Part shown: in pieces, positions 1-10,699 of the stretch
Position numbering within the stretch: the stretch's first letter is position 1
Layout: each line of letters opens with the position of its first letter
Source of the DNA: Paragordius varius
Taxonomy: Eukaryota > Nematomorpha
Length of the DNA: 64,000 nt
Direction: 5' to 3'
NCBI GenBank assembly: GCA_964247055.1
Contig: OZ176054.1
Span: forward strand, 744,001-808,000
The notes under the pieces: model-generated
What the model saw: the letters and a program-made list of their open reading frames with translations, nothing else
Databases searched by the model: none
Told to the model about the DNA's origin: nothing
Made by a program: the position numbers and the translations under genes

Positions 1-84
1 AAAATCGGATATGAAAGAGTTTGTCAAACTATCTCTATATTTTGATGTAGTCTTACTAAGAGAATGTATAAAAAATTATTTTGT

Positions 85-94
85 TCACCGGTGA
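85..94. other. 10-bp palindrome TCACCGGTGA (example copy)
   Basis: A perfect palindrome and the most G+C-rich point of the monomer, lying between the AT-rich TATAAAAAAT tract and the right inverted-repeat arm. It is among the best conserved parts of the left array. In the right array it is broken in recurrent ways (TCTCCGGTGA, TCACCGGTGC, TCACCGGTGG), and these variants cluster in particular blocks. A dimeric DNA-binding protein could use such a site, but nothing in the sequence identifies one. Confidence 0.75.
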
Positions 95-193
95 CCAATA
101 TCCGATTTTTAAGGACAAAGTTTAACTTGAGTATTGATGCGACTAGTTTAATACATTAATTTTTAAAGTATCGCTGTAAAAATAGGATATGAA

Positions 194-210
194 ATAGTTT
201 GTCAAACTAT
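194..210. other. Odd dyad ATAGTTTG-T-CAAACTAT (longest example)
   Basis: The usual monomer has AGTTTGTCAAACT, two 6-base arms around a single T. In the variant beginning AAAATAGGATATGAAATAG the arms grow to 8 bases, as here. Copies of this variant start near 183, 729, 2,339 and 8,251. A second variant turns the centre into the even palindrome TTGGCCAA, and the right array often has TTTGCCAAA on its coding sense. The dyad centre is thus a variable spot inside conserved arms. Confidence 0.75.
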
Positions 211-354
211 CTCTATATTTTGATGTAGTCTTACTAAGAGAATGTATAAAAAATTATTTTGTTCACCGGTGACCAATATCCGAATTTTAAGGACAAAGTT
301 TAACTTGAGTATTGATGCGACTGGTTTAATACCATAATTTTTAAAGTATCGTTG

Positions 355-468
355 TAAAAATCGGATATGAAAGAGTTTGTCAAACTATCTCTATATTTTG
401 AAGTAGTCTTACTAAGAGAATGTATAAAAAATAATAATTTTTCACCGGTGACCAATATCCGATTTTTA
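355..468. repeat. 14-bp inverted repeat inside every monomer (example copy)
   Basis: TAAAAATCGGATAT at 355-368 and its exact reverse complement ATATCCGATTTTTA at 455-468 enclose an 86-bp interior. The pair is present in most monomers of both arrays. Its geometry, a 114-bp stretch with terminal inverted repeats, resembles a small non-autonomous DNA transposon (MITE) fused to about 64 bp of flank, but no target-site duplication or family motif supports that. Arms vary independently in variant copies (TAGG or TTGG on the left arm, TCCAA on the right arm), so I see no compensatory change that would argue for a selected hairpin. Confidence 0.8.
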
Positions 469-550
469 AGGACAAAGTTTAACTTGAGTATTTGCGACTT
501 ATAGATACGACTAGTTTTATACATTAATTTATAAAGTATCGTTGTAAAAA
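361..550 (+). repeat. Representative long monomer (190 bp)
   Basis: Same unit as the short form but with 12-13 extra bases after TTGAGTATT: here the segment reads TTTGCGACTTATAGATACGA before CTAGTTTTATAC. Other long copies show TTGATGCGACTTATTGATAC or TTGATGCGATTTATTGATAC. Long copies also tend to carry TTTTATACATTAATTTATAAAG instead of TTTAATACATTAATTTTTAAAG in the tail, so the insert travels with linked variants and probably arose once. Long and short forms are interspersed through both arrays. Confidence 0.88.
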
Positions 551-728
551 TCGGATATGAAAGAGTTTGTCAAACTATCTCTATATTTTGATGTAGTCTT
601 ACTAAGAGAATGTATAAAAAATTATTTTGTTCACCGGTGACCAATATCCGATTTTTAAGGACAAAGTTTAACTTGAGTATTGATGCGACTAGTTTAATAC
701 ATTAATTTTTAAAGTATCGCTGTAAAAA
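551..728 (+). repeat. Representative short monomer (178 bp)
   Basis: A typical short copy, used as reference. It has about 50 G+C in 178 bases (28%). It contains five CpGs: TCGG, the CCGG inside TCACCGGTGA, TCCGA, TGCGA and ATCG. The six-base palindromes ACCGGT and ACTAGT occur once each in the consensus, so enzymes cutting either would give a ladder of about 178 bp from the array. No reading frame of useful length exists: 178 is not a multiple of 3, so any frame shifts from copy to copy. Confidence 0.9.
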
Positions 729-2160
729 TAGGATATGAAATAGTTTGTCAAACTATCTCTATATTTTGATGTAGTCTTACTAAGAGAATGTATAAAAAAT
801 TATTTTGTTCACCGGTGACCAATATCCGATTTTTAAGGACAAAGTTTAACTTGAGTATTGATGCGACTAGTTTTATACATTAATTTTTAAAGTATCGTTG
901 TAAAAATCGGATATGAAAGAGTTTGTCAAACTATCTCTATATTTTGATGTAGTCTTACTAAGAGAATGTATAAAAAATAATTTTGTTCACCGGTGACCAA
1001 TATCCGATTTTTAAGGACAAAGTTAAACTTGAGTATTGATGCGACTGGTTTAATACCATAATTTTTAAAGTATCGTTGTAAAAATTGGATATGAAAGAGT
1101 TTGTCAAACTTTCTCTATATTTTGAAGTAGTCTTACTAAGAGAATGTATAAAAAATTATTTTGTTCACCGGTGACCAATATCCGATTTTTAAGGACAAAG
1201 TTTAACTTGAGTATTTGCGACTTATAGATACGACTAGTTTTATACATTAATTTATAAAGTATCGTTGTAAAAATCGGATATGAAAGAGTTTGTCAAACTA
1301 TCTCTATATTTTGATGTAGTCTTGCTAAGAGAATGTATAAAAAACTATTTTGTTCACCGGTGACCAATATCCGATTTTTAAGGACAATGTTTAACTTGAG
1401 GATTGATGCGACTAGTTTAATACATTAATTTTTAAAGTATCGTTGTAAAAATCGGATATGAAAGAGTTTGTCAAACTATCTCTATATTTTGATGTAGTCT
1501 TACTAAGAGAATGTATAAAAAATTATTTTGTTCACCGGTGACCAATATCCGATTTTTAAGGACAAAGTTTAACTTGAGTATTGATGCGACTAGTTTAATA
1601 CATTAATTTATAAAGTATCGTTGTAAAAATCGGATATGAAAGAGTTTGTCAAACTATCTCTATATTTTGATGTAGTCTTGCTAAGAGAATGTATAAAAAA
1701 CTTTTTTCTTCACCGGTGACCAATATCCGATTTTTAAGGACAAAGTTTAACTTGAGTATTGATGCGACTAGTTTAATACATTAATTTTTAAAGTATCGTT
1801 GTAAAAATCGGATATGAAACAGTTTGTCAAACTATCTCTATATTTTGATGTAGTCTTACTAAGAGAATGTATAAAAAATTATTTTGTTCACCGGTGACCA
1901 ATATCCGATTTTTAAGGACAAAGTTTAACTTGAGTATTGATGCGACTAGTTTAATACATTAATTTTTAACGTATCGTTGTAAAAATCGGATATGAAAGAG
2001 TTTGTCAAACTATCTCTATATTTTGATGTAGTCTTACTAAGAGAATGTATAAAAAATAATTTTGTTCACCGGTGACCAATATCCGATTTTTAAGGACAAA
2101 GTTTAACTTGAGTATTGATGCGACTAGTTTAATACATTAATTTTTAAAGTATCGTTGTAA
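551..2160 (+). repeat. 1,610-bp 9-mer higher-order repeat, copy 1
   Basis: Nine monomers with start motifs at 729, 907, 1085, 1274, 1452, 1630, 1808, 1986 and 2164 each have a partner exactly 1,610 bp downstream (2339, 2517, 2695, 2884, 3062, 3240, 3418, 3596, 3774). Linked private variants confirm it: AAAATAGG with GAAATAG, AAAATTGG with GAAGTAG, CTTGCTAAG in the fourth and sixth units, and TTTTTAACGTATCG before the eighth. Copy 1 has its own later changes, such as CTTTTTTCTTCACC near 1,700 and GAAACAG near 1,817. Confidence 0.88.
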
Positions 2161-3770
2161 AAATCGGATATGAAAGAGTTTGTCAAACTATCTCTATATT
2201 TTGTAGTCTTACTAAGAGAATGTATAAAAAATTATTTTGTTCACCGGTGACCAATATCCGATTTTTAAGGACAAAGTTTAACTTGAGTATTGATGCGACT
2301 AGTTTAATACATTAATTTTTAAAGTATCGCTGTAAAAATAGGATATGAAATAGTTTGTCAAACTATCTCTATATTTTGATGTAGTCTTACTAAGAGAATG
2401 TATAAAAAATTATTTTGTTCACCGGTGACCAATATCCGATTTTTAAGTACAAAGTTTAACTTGAGTATTGATGCGACTAGTTTTATACATTAATTTTTAA
2501 AGTATCGTTGTAAAAATCGGATATGAAAGAGTTTGTCAAACTATCTCTATATTTTGATGTAGTCTTACTAAGAGAATGTATAAAAAATAATTTTGTTCAC
2601 CGGTGACCAATATCCGATTTTTAAGGACAAAGTTAAACTTGAGTATTGATGCGACTAGTTTAATACCATAATTTTTAAAGTATCGTTGTAAAAATTGGAT
2701 ATGAAAGAGTTTGTCAAACTATCTCTATATTTTGAAGTAGTCTTACTAAGAGAATTTATAAAAAATTATTTTGTTCACCCGTGACCAATATCCGATTTTT
2801 AAGGACAAAGTTTAACTTGAGTATTTGCGACTTATAGATACGACTAGTTTTATACATTAATTTATAAAGTATCGTTGTAAAAATCGGATATGAAAGAGTT
2901 TGTCAAACTATCTCTATATTTTGATGTAGTCTTGCTAAGAGAATGTATAAAAAACTATTTTGTTCACCGGTGACCAATATCCGATTTTTAAGGACAAAGT
3001 TTAACTTGAGTATTGATGCGACTAGTTTAATACATTAATTTTTAAAGTATCGTTGTAAAAATCGGATATGAAAGAGTTTGTCAAACTATCTCTATATTTT
3101 GATGTAGTCTTACTAAGAGAATGTATAAAAAATTATTTTGTTCACCGGTGACCAATATCCGATTTTTAAGGACAAAGTTTAACTTGAGTATTGATGCGAC
3201 TAGTTTAATACATTAATTTATAAAGTATCGTTGTAAAAATCGGATATGAAAGAGTTTGTCAAACTATCTCTATATTTTGATGTAGTCTTGCTAAGAGAAT
3301 GTATAAAAAACTATTTTGTTCACCGGTGACCAATATCCGATTTTTAAGGACAAAGTTTAACTTGAGTATTGATGCGACTAGTTTAACACATTAATTTTTA
3401 AAGTATCGTTGTAAAAATCGGATATGAAAGAGTTTGTCAAACTATCTCTATATTTTGATGTAGTCTTACTAAGAGAATGTATAAAAAATTATTTTGTTCA
3501 CCGGTGACCAATATCCGATTTTTAAGGACAAAGTTTAACTTGAGTATTGATGCGACTAGTTTAATACATTAATTTTTAACGTATCGTTGTAAAAATCGGA
3601 TATGAAAGAGTTTGTCAAACTATCTCTATATTTTGATGTAGTCTTACTAAGAGAATGTATAAAAAATAATTTTGTTCACCGGTGACCAATATCCGATTTT
3701 TAAGGACAAAGTTTAACTTGAGTATTGATGCGACTAGTTTAACACATTAATTTTTAAAGTATCGTTCTAA
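2161..3770 (+). repeat. 1,610-bp 9-mer higher-order repeat, copy 2
   Basis: Tandem partner of the preceding unit in the same phase and variant order. The first monomer lacks ATG in TTTTGATGTAG, making it 175 bp. Differences from copy 1 are scattered single bases (for example CACCCGTGACC near 2,776), consistent with an older duplication than the 904-bp units further right. Confidence 0.88.
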
Positions 3771-3947
3771 AAATCGGATATGAAAAAGTTTGTCAAACTA
3801 TCTCTATATTTTGATGTAGTCTTACTAAGAGAATGTATAAAAAATAATTTTGTTCACCGGTGACCAATATCCGATTTTTAAGGACAAAGTTTAACTTGAG
3901 TATTGATGCGACTGGTTTAATACCATAATTTTTAAAGTATCGTTGTA
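3771..3947 (+). repeat. Single transitional monomer
   Basis: One ordinary monomer (start motif T at 3,774) reading GTTCTAAAAATCGG and GAAAAAGTTTG, joining the 1,610-bp and 1,074-bp blocks. Nothing else is visible here. Confidence 0.6.
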
Positions 3948-5021
3948 AAAATCGGATATGAAAGAGTTTGTCAAACTATCTCTATATTTTGATGTAGTCT
4001 TACTAAGAGAATGTATAAAAAATTATTTTGTTCACCGGTGAACAATATCCGATTTTTAAGGACAAAGTTTATCTTGAGTATTTGCGACTTATTGATACGA
4101 CTAGTTTTATACATTAATTTATAAAGTATCGTTGTAAAAATCGGATATGAAAGAGTTTGTCAAACTATCTCATATTTTGATGTAGTCTTGCTAAGAGAAT
4201 GTATAAAAAATAATTTTGTTCACCGGTGACCAATATCCGATTTTTAAGGACAAAGTTTAACTTGAGTATTGATGCGACTAGTTTAATACATTAATTTTTA
4301 AAATATCGTTGTAAAAATCGGATATAAAAGAGTTTGTCAAACTATCTCTATATTTTGATGTAGTGAGAATGTATAAAAAATTATTTTGTTCACCGGTGAC
4401 CAATATCCGATTTTTAAGGACAAAGTTTAACTTGAGTATTGATGCGACTGGTTTAATACCATAATTGTTAAAGTATCGTTGTAAAAATCGGATATGAGAG
4501 GTTTGTCAAACTATCTCTATATATTGATGTAGTCTTACTAAGAGAATGTATAAAAAATTATTTTGTTCACCGGTGACCAATATCCGATTTTTAAGGACAA
4601 AGTTTAACTTGAGTATTTGCGACTTATAGATACGACTAGTTTTATACATTAATTTATAAAGTATCGTTGTAAAAATCGGATATGAAAGAGTTTGTCAAAC
4701 AATCTCTATATTTTGATGTAGTCTTACTAAGAGAATGTATAAAAAAATATTTTGTTCACCGGTGACCAATATCCGATTTTTAAGGACAAAGTTTAACTTG
4801 AGTATTGATGCGACTAGTTTTAATTAATTTTTAAAGTATCGTTGTAAAAATCGGATATGAAAGAGTTTGTCAAACTATCTCTATATTTTGATGTAGTCTT
4901 ACTAAGAGAATGTATAAAAAATAATTTTGTTCACCGGTGGCCAATATCCGATTTTTAAGGACAAAGTTTAACTTGAGTATTGATGCGACTAGTTTTAATT
5001 AATTTTTAAAGTATCGTTGTA
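3948..5021 (+). repeat. 1,074-bp 6-mer higher-order repeat, copy 1
   Basis: Start motifs at 3952, 4141, 4318, 4488 and 4676 all recur 1,074 bp later (5026, 5215, 5392, 5562, 5750). Shared private variants: GGTGAACAATATCC, GTTTATCTTGAG, CTATCTCATATTTTG, GGATATAAAAG followed by GATGTAGTGAGAATG (an 8-bp deletion removing CTTACTAA), and GGATATGAGAGGTTTG. The sixth monomer (4,851) carries TTTTAATTAATTTTT. Confidence 0.87.
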
Positions 5022-6015
5022 AAAATCGGATATGAAAGAGTTTGTCAAACTATCTCTATATTTTGATGTAGTCTTACTAAGAGAATGTATAAAAAATTAT
5101 TTTGTTCACCGGTGAACAATATCCGATTTTTAAGGACAAAGTTTATCTTGAGTATTTGCGACTTATTGATACGACTAGTTTTATACATTAATTTATAAAG
5201 TATCGTTGTAAAAATCGGATATGAAAGAGTTTGTCAAACTATCTCATATTTTGATGTAGTCTTGCTAAGAGAATGTATAAAAAATAATTTTGTTCACCGG
5301 TGACCAATATCCGATTTTTAAGGACAAAGTTAAACTTGAGTATTGATGCGACTAGTTTAATACATTAATTTTTAAAATATCGTTGTAAAAATCGGATATA
5401 AAAGAGTTTGTCAAACTATCTCTATATTTTGATGTAGTGAGAATGTATAAAAAATTATTTTGTTCACCGGTGACCAATATCCGATTTTTAAGGACAAAGT
5501 TTAACTTGAGTATTGATGCGACTGGTTTAATACCATAATTGTTAAAGTATCGTTGTAAAAATCGGATATGAGAGGTTTGTCAAACTATCTCTATATATTG
5601 ATGTAGTCTTACTAAGAGAATGTATAAAAAATTATTTTGTTCACCGGTGACCAATATCCGATTTTTAAGGACAAAGTTTAACTTGAGTATTTGCGACTTA
5701 TAGATACGACTAGTTTTATACATTAATTTATAAAGTATCGTTGTAAAAATCGGATATGAAAGAGTTTGTCAAACTATCTCTATATTTTGATGTAGTCTTA
5801 CTAAGAGAATGTATAAAAAAATATTTTGTTCACCGGTGACCAATATCCGATTTGTAAGGACAAAGTTTAACTTGAGTATTGATGCGACTAGTTTAATACA
5901 TTAATTTTTAAAGTATCGCTGTAAAAATCGGATATGAAAGAGTTTGTCAAACTATCTCTATATTTTGATGTAGTCTTACTAAGAGAATGTATAAAAAAAT
6001 ATTTTGTTCACCGGT
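5022..6015 (+). repeat. 1,074-bp 6-mer higher-order repeat, copy 2
   Basis: Tandem partner of the previous unit. It follows the same order through 5,750 and then drifts out of register by a few bases (the next start is at 5,928, 1,077 bp from its nearest counterpart). It ends at the deleted monomer near 6,018. Confidence 0.82.
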
Positions 6016-6070
6016 GACCAACTTGAGTATTGATGCGACTAGTTTTAATTAATTTTTAAAGTATCGTTGT
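5925..6070 (+). repeat. Monomer with ~27-bp internal deletion
   Basis: After CACCGGTGACCA the sequence jumps to ACTTGAGTATTG near 6,019, losing the right inverted-repeat arm, AAGGACAAAG and part of TTTAACTT. It is the only copy I found lacking this segment, so the event is recent or was not amplified. Confidence 0.85.
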
Positions 6071-6880
6071 AAAAATCGGATATGAAAGAGTTTGTCAAAC
6101 TATCTCTATATTTTGATGTAGTCTTACTAAGAGAATGTATAAAAAATAATTTTGTTCACCGGTGACCAATATCCGATTTTTAAGGACAAAGTTAAACTTG
6201 AGTATTGATGCGACTGGTTTAATACCATAATTTTTAAAGTATCGTTGTAAAAATTGGATATGAAAGAGTTTGTCAAACTATCTCTATATTTTGATGTAGT
6301 CTTACTAAGAGAATGTATAAAAAATTATTTTGTTCACCGGTGACCAATATCCGATTTTTAAGGACAAAGTTTAACTTGAGTATTTGCGACTTATAGATAC
6401 GACTAGTTTTATACATTAATTTATAAAGTATCGTTGTAAAAATCGGATATGAAAGAGTTTGTCAAACTATCTCTATATTTTGATGTAGTCTTACTAAGAG
6501 AATGTATAAAAAATTATTTTGTTCACCGGTGACCAATATCCGATTTTTAAGGACAAAGTTTAACTTGAGTATTGATGCGACTAGTTGCATTAATTTTGAA
6601 AGTATCGCTGTAAAAATCGGATATGAAAGAGTTTGTCAAACTATCTCTATATTTTGATGTAGTCTTACTAAGAGAATGTATAAAAAATTATTTTGTTCAC
6701 CGGTGACCAATATCCGATTTTTAAGGACAAAGTTTAACTTGAGTATTGATGCGACTAGTTTAATACATTATTTTAAGTATCGTTGTAAAAATCGGATATG
6801 AAAGAGTTTGTCAAACTATCTCTATATTTTGATGTAGTCTTACTAAGAGAATGTATAAAAAATTATTTTGTTCACCGGTG
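6016..6880 (+). repeat. Mixed monomers between 6-mer blocks
   Basis: Ordinary short and long copies. A monomer near 6,245 is the AAAATTGG type; the tail near 6,580 is shortened (CTAGTTGCATTAATTTTG) and that near 6,765 reads ACATTATTTTAAGTATCG. No clear higher-order period. Confidence 0.6.
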
Positions 6881-7330
6881 ACCAATATCCGATTTTTAAG
6901 GACAAAGTTTATCTTGAGTATTTGCGACTTATTGATACGACTAGTTTTATACATTAATTTATAAAGTATCGTTGTAAAAATCGGATATGAAAGAGTTTGT
7001 CAAACTATCTCATATTTTGATGTAGTCTTGCTAAGAGAATGTATAAAAAATAATTTTGTTCACCGGTGACCAATATCCGATTTTTAAGGACAAAGTTTAA
7101 CTTGAGTATTGATGCGACTAGTTTAATACATTAATTTTTAAAGTATCGTTGTAAAAATCGGATATAAAAGAGTTTGTCAAACTATCTCTATATTTTGATG
7201 TAGTGAGAATGTATAAAAAATTATTTTGTTCACCGGTGACCAATATCCGATTTTTAAGGACAAAGTTTAACTTGAGTATTGATGCGACTGGTTTAATACC
7301 ATAATTGTTAAAGTATCGTTGTAAAAATCG
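6880..7330 (+). repeat. Partial third copy of the 1,074-bp unit
   Basis: GTTTATCTTGAG (6,907), CTATCTCATATTTTG, GGATATAAAAG with GATGTAGTGAGAATG (about 7,204) and ATACCATAATTGTTAAAG recur here 1,766 bp downstream of copy 2 (5215 to 6981; 5392 to 7158). The following monomer is normal GGATATGAAAGAG, not GGATATGAGAGG, so the homology ends there. Confidence 0.8.
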
Positions 7331-8964
7331 GATATGAAAGAGTTTGTCAAACTATCTCTATATTTTGATGTAGTCTTACTAAGAGAATGTATAAAAAATT
7401 ATTTTGTTCACCGGTGACCAATATCCGATTTTTAAGGACAAAGTTTAACTTGAGTATTTGCGACTTATAGATACGACTAGTTTTATACATTAATTTATAA
7501 AGTATCGTTGTAAAAATCGGATATGAAAGAGTTTGTCAAACTATCTCTATATTTTGATGTAGTCTTACTAAGAGAATGTATAAAAAATTATTTTGTTCAC
7601 CGGTGACCAATATCCGATTTTTAAGGACAAAGTTTAACTTGAGTATTTGCGACTTATAGATACGACTAGTTTTATACATTAATTTATAAAGTATCGTTGT
7701 AAAAATCGGATATGAAAGAGTTTGTCAAACTATCTCTATATTTTGATGTAGTCTTACTAAGAGAATGTATAAAAAATTATTTGGTTCACCGGTGACCAAT
7801 ATCCGATTTTTAAGGACAAAGTTTAACTTGAGTATTGATGCGACTGGTTTAATACCATAATTGTTAAAGTATCGTTGTAAAAATCGGATATGAAAGAGTT
7901 TGTCAAACTATCTCTATATTTTGATGTAGTCTTACTAAGAGAATGTATAAAAAATTATTTTGTTCACCGGTGACCAATATCCGATTTTTAAGGACAAAGT
8001 TTAACTTGAGTATTTGCGACTTATAGATGCGACTAGTTTTATACATTAATTTATAAAGTATCGTTGTAAAAATCGGATATGAAAGAGTTTGTCAAACTAT
8101 CTCTATATTTTGATGTAGTCTTACTAAGAGAATGTATAAAAAATTATTTTGTTCACCGGTGACCAATATCCGATTTTTAAGGACAAAGTTTAACTTGAGT
8201 ATTGATGCGACTAGTTTAATACATTAATTTTTAAAGTATCGCTGTAAAAATAGGATATGAAATAGTTTGTCAAACTATCTCTATATTTTGATGTAGTCTT
8301 ACTAAGAGAATGTATAAAAAATAATTTTGTTCACCGGTGACCAATATCCGATTTTTAAGGACAAAGTTAAACTTGAGTATTGATGCGACTGGTTTAATAC
8401 CATAATTTTTAAAGTATCGTTGTAAAAATCGGATATGAAAGAGTTTGTCAAACTATCTCTATATTTTGATGTAGTCTTACTAAGAAAATGTATAAATATA
8501 ATTTTGTTCACCGGTGACCAATATCCGATTTTTAAGGACAAAGTTTAACTAGAGTATTGATGCGACTAGTTTAACACATTAATCTTAAAGTATCGTTGTA
8601 AAAATCGGATATGAAAGAGTTTGTCAAACTATCTCTATATTTTGATGTAGTCTTACTAAGAGAATGTATAAAAAATAATTTTGTTCACCGGTGACCAATA
8701 TTCGATTTTTAAGGACAAAGTTTAACTTGAGTATTGATGCGACTAGTTTTATACATTAATTTTTAAAGTATCGTTGTAAAAATCGGATATGAAAGAGTTG
8801 GCCAAACTATCTCTATATTTTGATGTAGTCCTACTAAGAGAATGTATAAAAAATAATTTTGTTCACCGGTGACCAATATCCGATTTTTAAGGACAAAGTT
8901 TAACTTGAGTATTGATGCGATTTATTGATACGACTAGTTTTATACATTAATTTTTAAAGTATCG
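7331..8964 (+). repeat. Mixed short and long monomers
   Basis: Start motifs at 7328, 7517, 7706, 7884, 8073, 8251 and 8429: two consecutive long copies and alternating forms. The monomer at 8,251 is the AAAATAGG extended-dyad type seen otherwise only in the first 2.5 kb. A TTGGCCAA dyad variant first appears near 8,795. Confidence 0.65.
8911..8936 (+). repeat. 13-bp internal tandem duplication defining the long monomer
   Basis: The sequence reads ATTGATGCGATTT directly followed by ATTGATACGACTA, two 13-base units differing at only a few positions. The short monomer has a single ATTGATGCGACTAG here. The long form therefore looks like a short form in which this 13-mer was duplicated and then drifted. 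The same arrangement, reverse complemented (CGTATCAATAAATCGCATCAAT), marks long copies in the right array. Confidence 0.8.
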
Positions 8965-10265
8965 TTGTAAAAATCGGATATGAAAGAGTTTGTCAAACTA
9001 TCTCTATATTTTGATGTAGTCTTGCTAAGAGAATGTATAAAAAATAATTTTGTTCACCGGTGACCAATATCCGATTTTTAAGGACAAAGTTTAACTTGAG
9101 TATTGATGCGACTAGTTTAATACATTAATTTTTAAAGTATCGTTGTAAAAATCGGATATGAAAGAGTTGGCCAAACTATCTCTATATTTTGATGTAGTCC
9201 TACTAAGAGAATGTATAAAAAATAATTTTGTTCACCGGTGACAAATATCCGATTTTTAAGGACAAAGTTTAACTTGAGTATTGATGCGATTTATTGATAC
9301 GACTAGTTTTATACATTAATTTTTAAAGTATCGTTGTAAAAATCGGATATTAAAGAGTTTGTCAAACTATTTCTACATTTTGATGTAGTCTTGCTAAGAG
9401 AATATATAAAAAATAATTTTGTTCACCGGTGACCAATATCCGATTTTTAAGGACAAAGTTTAACTTGAGTATTGATGCGATTTATTGATACGACTAGTTT
9501 TATACATTTTTTAAAGTATCGTTGTAAAAATCGGATATGAAAGAGTTTGTCAAACTATCTCTATATTTTGATGTAGTCTTGCTAAGAGAATGTATAAAAA
9601 ATAATTTTGTTCACCGGTGACCAATATCCGATTTTTAAGGACAAAGTTTAACTTGAGTATTGATGCGACTAGTTTAATACATTAATTTTTAAAGTATCGT
9701 TGTAAAAATCGGATATGAAAGAGTTGGCCAAACTATCTCTATATTTTGATGTAGTCCTACTAAGAGAATGTATAAAAAATAATTTTGTTCACCGGTGACA
9801 AATATCCGATTTTTAAGGACAAAGTTTAACTTGAGTATTGATGCGATTTATTGATACGACTAGTTTTATACATTAATTTTTAAAGTATCGTTGTAAAAAT
9901 CGGATATTAAAGAGTTTGTCAAACTATTTCTACATTTTGATGTAGTCTTGCTAAGAGAATATATAAAAAATAATTTTGTTCACCGGTGACCAATATCCGA
10001 TTTTTAAGGACAAAGTTTAACTTGAGTATTGATGCGATTTATTGATACGACTAGTTTTATACATTTTTTAAAGTATCGTTGTAAAAATCGGATATGAAAG
10101 AGTTTGTCAAACTATCTCTATATTTTGATGTAGTCTTGCTAAGAGAATGTATAAAAAATAATTTTGTTCACCGGTGACCAATATCCGATTTTTAAGGACA
10201 AAGTTTAACTTGAGTATTGATGCGACTAGTTTAATACATTAATTTTTAAAGTATCGTTGTAAAAA
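8965..10265 (+). repeat. 557-bp 3-mer higher-order repeat (~2.3 copies)
   Basis: Shift of exactly 557 bp: starts 8974, 9531 and 10088 correspond, as do 9343 and 9900, and the TTGGCCAA variant at 9164 and 9721. Order per unit: GAGTTGGCCAAAC monomer with GTCCTACTAAG and GGTGACAAATATCC; GGATATTAAAGAG monomer with TATTTCTACATTTTG and AATATATAAAAA; then a CTTGCTAAG monomer with a shortened TATACATTTTTTAAAG tail upstream of it. Confidence 0.87.
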
Positions 10266-10699
10266 TCGGATATGAAAGAGTTTGTCAAACTATTTCTACA
10301 TTTTGATGTAGTCTTGCTAAGAGAATATATAAAAAATAATTTTGTTCACCGGTGACCAATATCCGATTTTTAAGGACAAAGTTTAACTTGAGTATTGATG
10401 CGATTTATTGATACGACTAGTTTTATACATTTTTTAAAGTATCGTTGTAAAAATCGGATATGAAAGAGTTTGTCAAACTATCTCTATATTTTGATGTAGT
10501 CTTGCTAAGAGAATGTATAAAAAATAATTTTGTTCACCGGTGACCAATATCCGATTTTTAAGGACAAAGTTTAACTTGAGTATTGATGCGACTAGTTTAA
10601 TACATTAATTTTTAAAGTATCGTTGTAAAAATCGGATATGAAAGAGTTGGCCAAACTATCTCTATATTTTGATGTAGTCCTACTAAGAGAATGTATAAA
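10266..10699 (+). repeat. Truncated continuation of the 557-bp unit
   Basis: The TATTTCTACATTTTG monomer (start 10,266) and the shortened-tail CTTGCTAAG monomer (10,454) repeat the preceding pattern, but the intervening TTGGCCAA monomer is skipped and reappears only at 10,644. One monomer has apparently been lost from the third unit. Confidence 0.7.

Larger units (their letters stand above)
1..550 (+). repeat. Leading three monomers (variant types B and C)
   Basis: Three copies with start motifs at 5, 183 and 361. The second is the AAAATAGGATATG type with the extended dyad and an ATATCCGAATTTT right arm; the third has TTTGAAGTAG and the long-form insert. The same order, with one more monomer in between, recurs at 729-1,273 and 2,339-2,883, so this segment looks like a shortened relative of the 1,610-bp unit that follows. 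Confidence 0.7.

Noticed and set aside
355-468. Functional RNA hairpin formed by the 14-bp inverted repeat
   Set aside because: Variant copies alter one arm without a matching change in the other (TAGG, TTGG or TCCAA forms), so there is no compensatory pattern, and the 86-bp loop is long.
300-524. Minus-strand open frame of about 74 codons
   Set aside because: It runs through repeat monomers on the strand opposite to the array sense; the same peptide core (SKYRDSLTNS) reappears wherever two monomers happen to stay open. No start context, codon bias or domain. Chance frame in satellite.
8302-8541. Minus-strand open frame of about 79 codons
   Set aside because: Same repeat-derived peptide as at 300-524, duplicated within itself because it crosses a monomer boundary. 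Not a gene.
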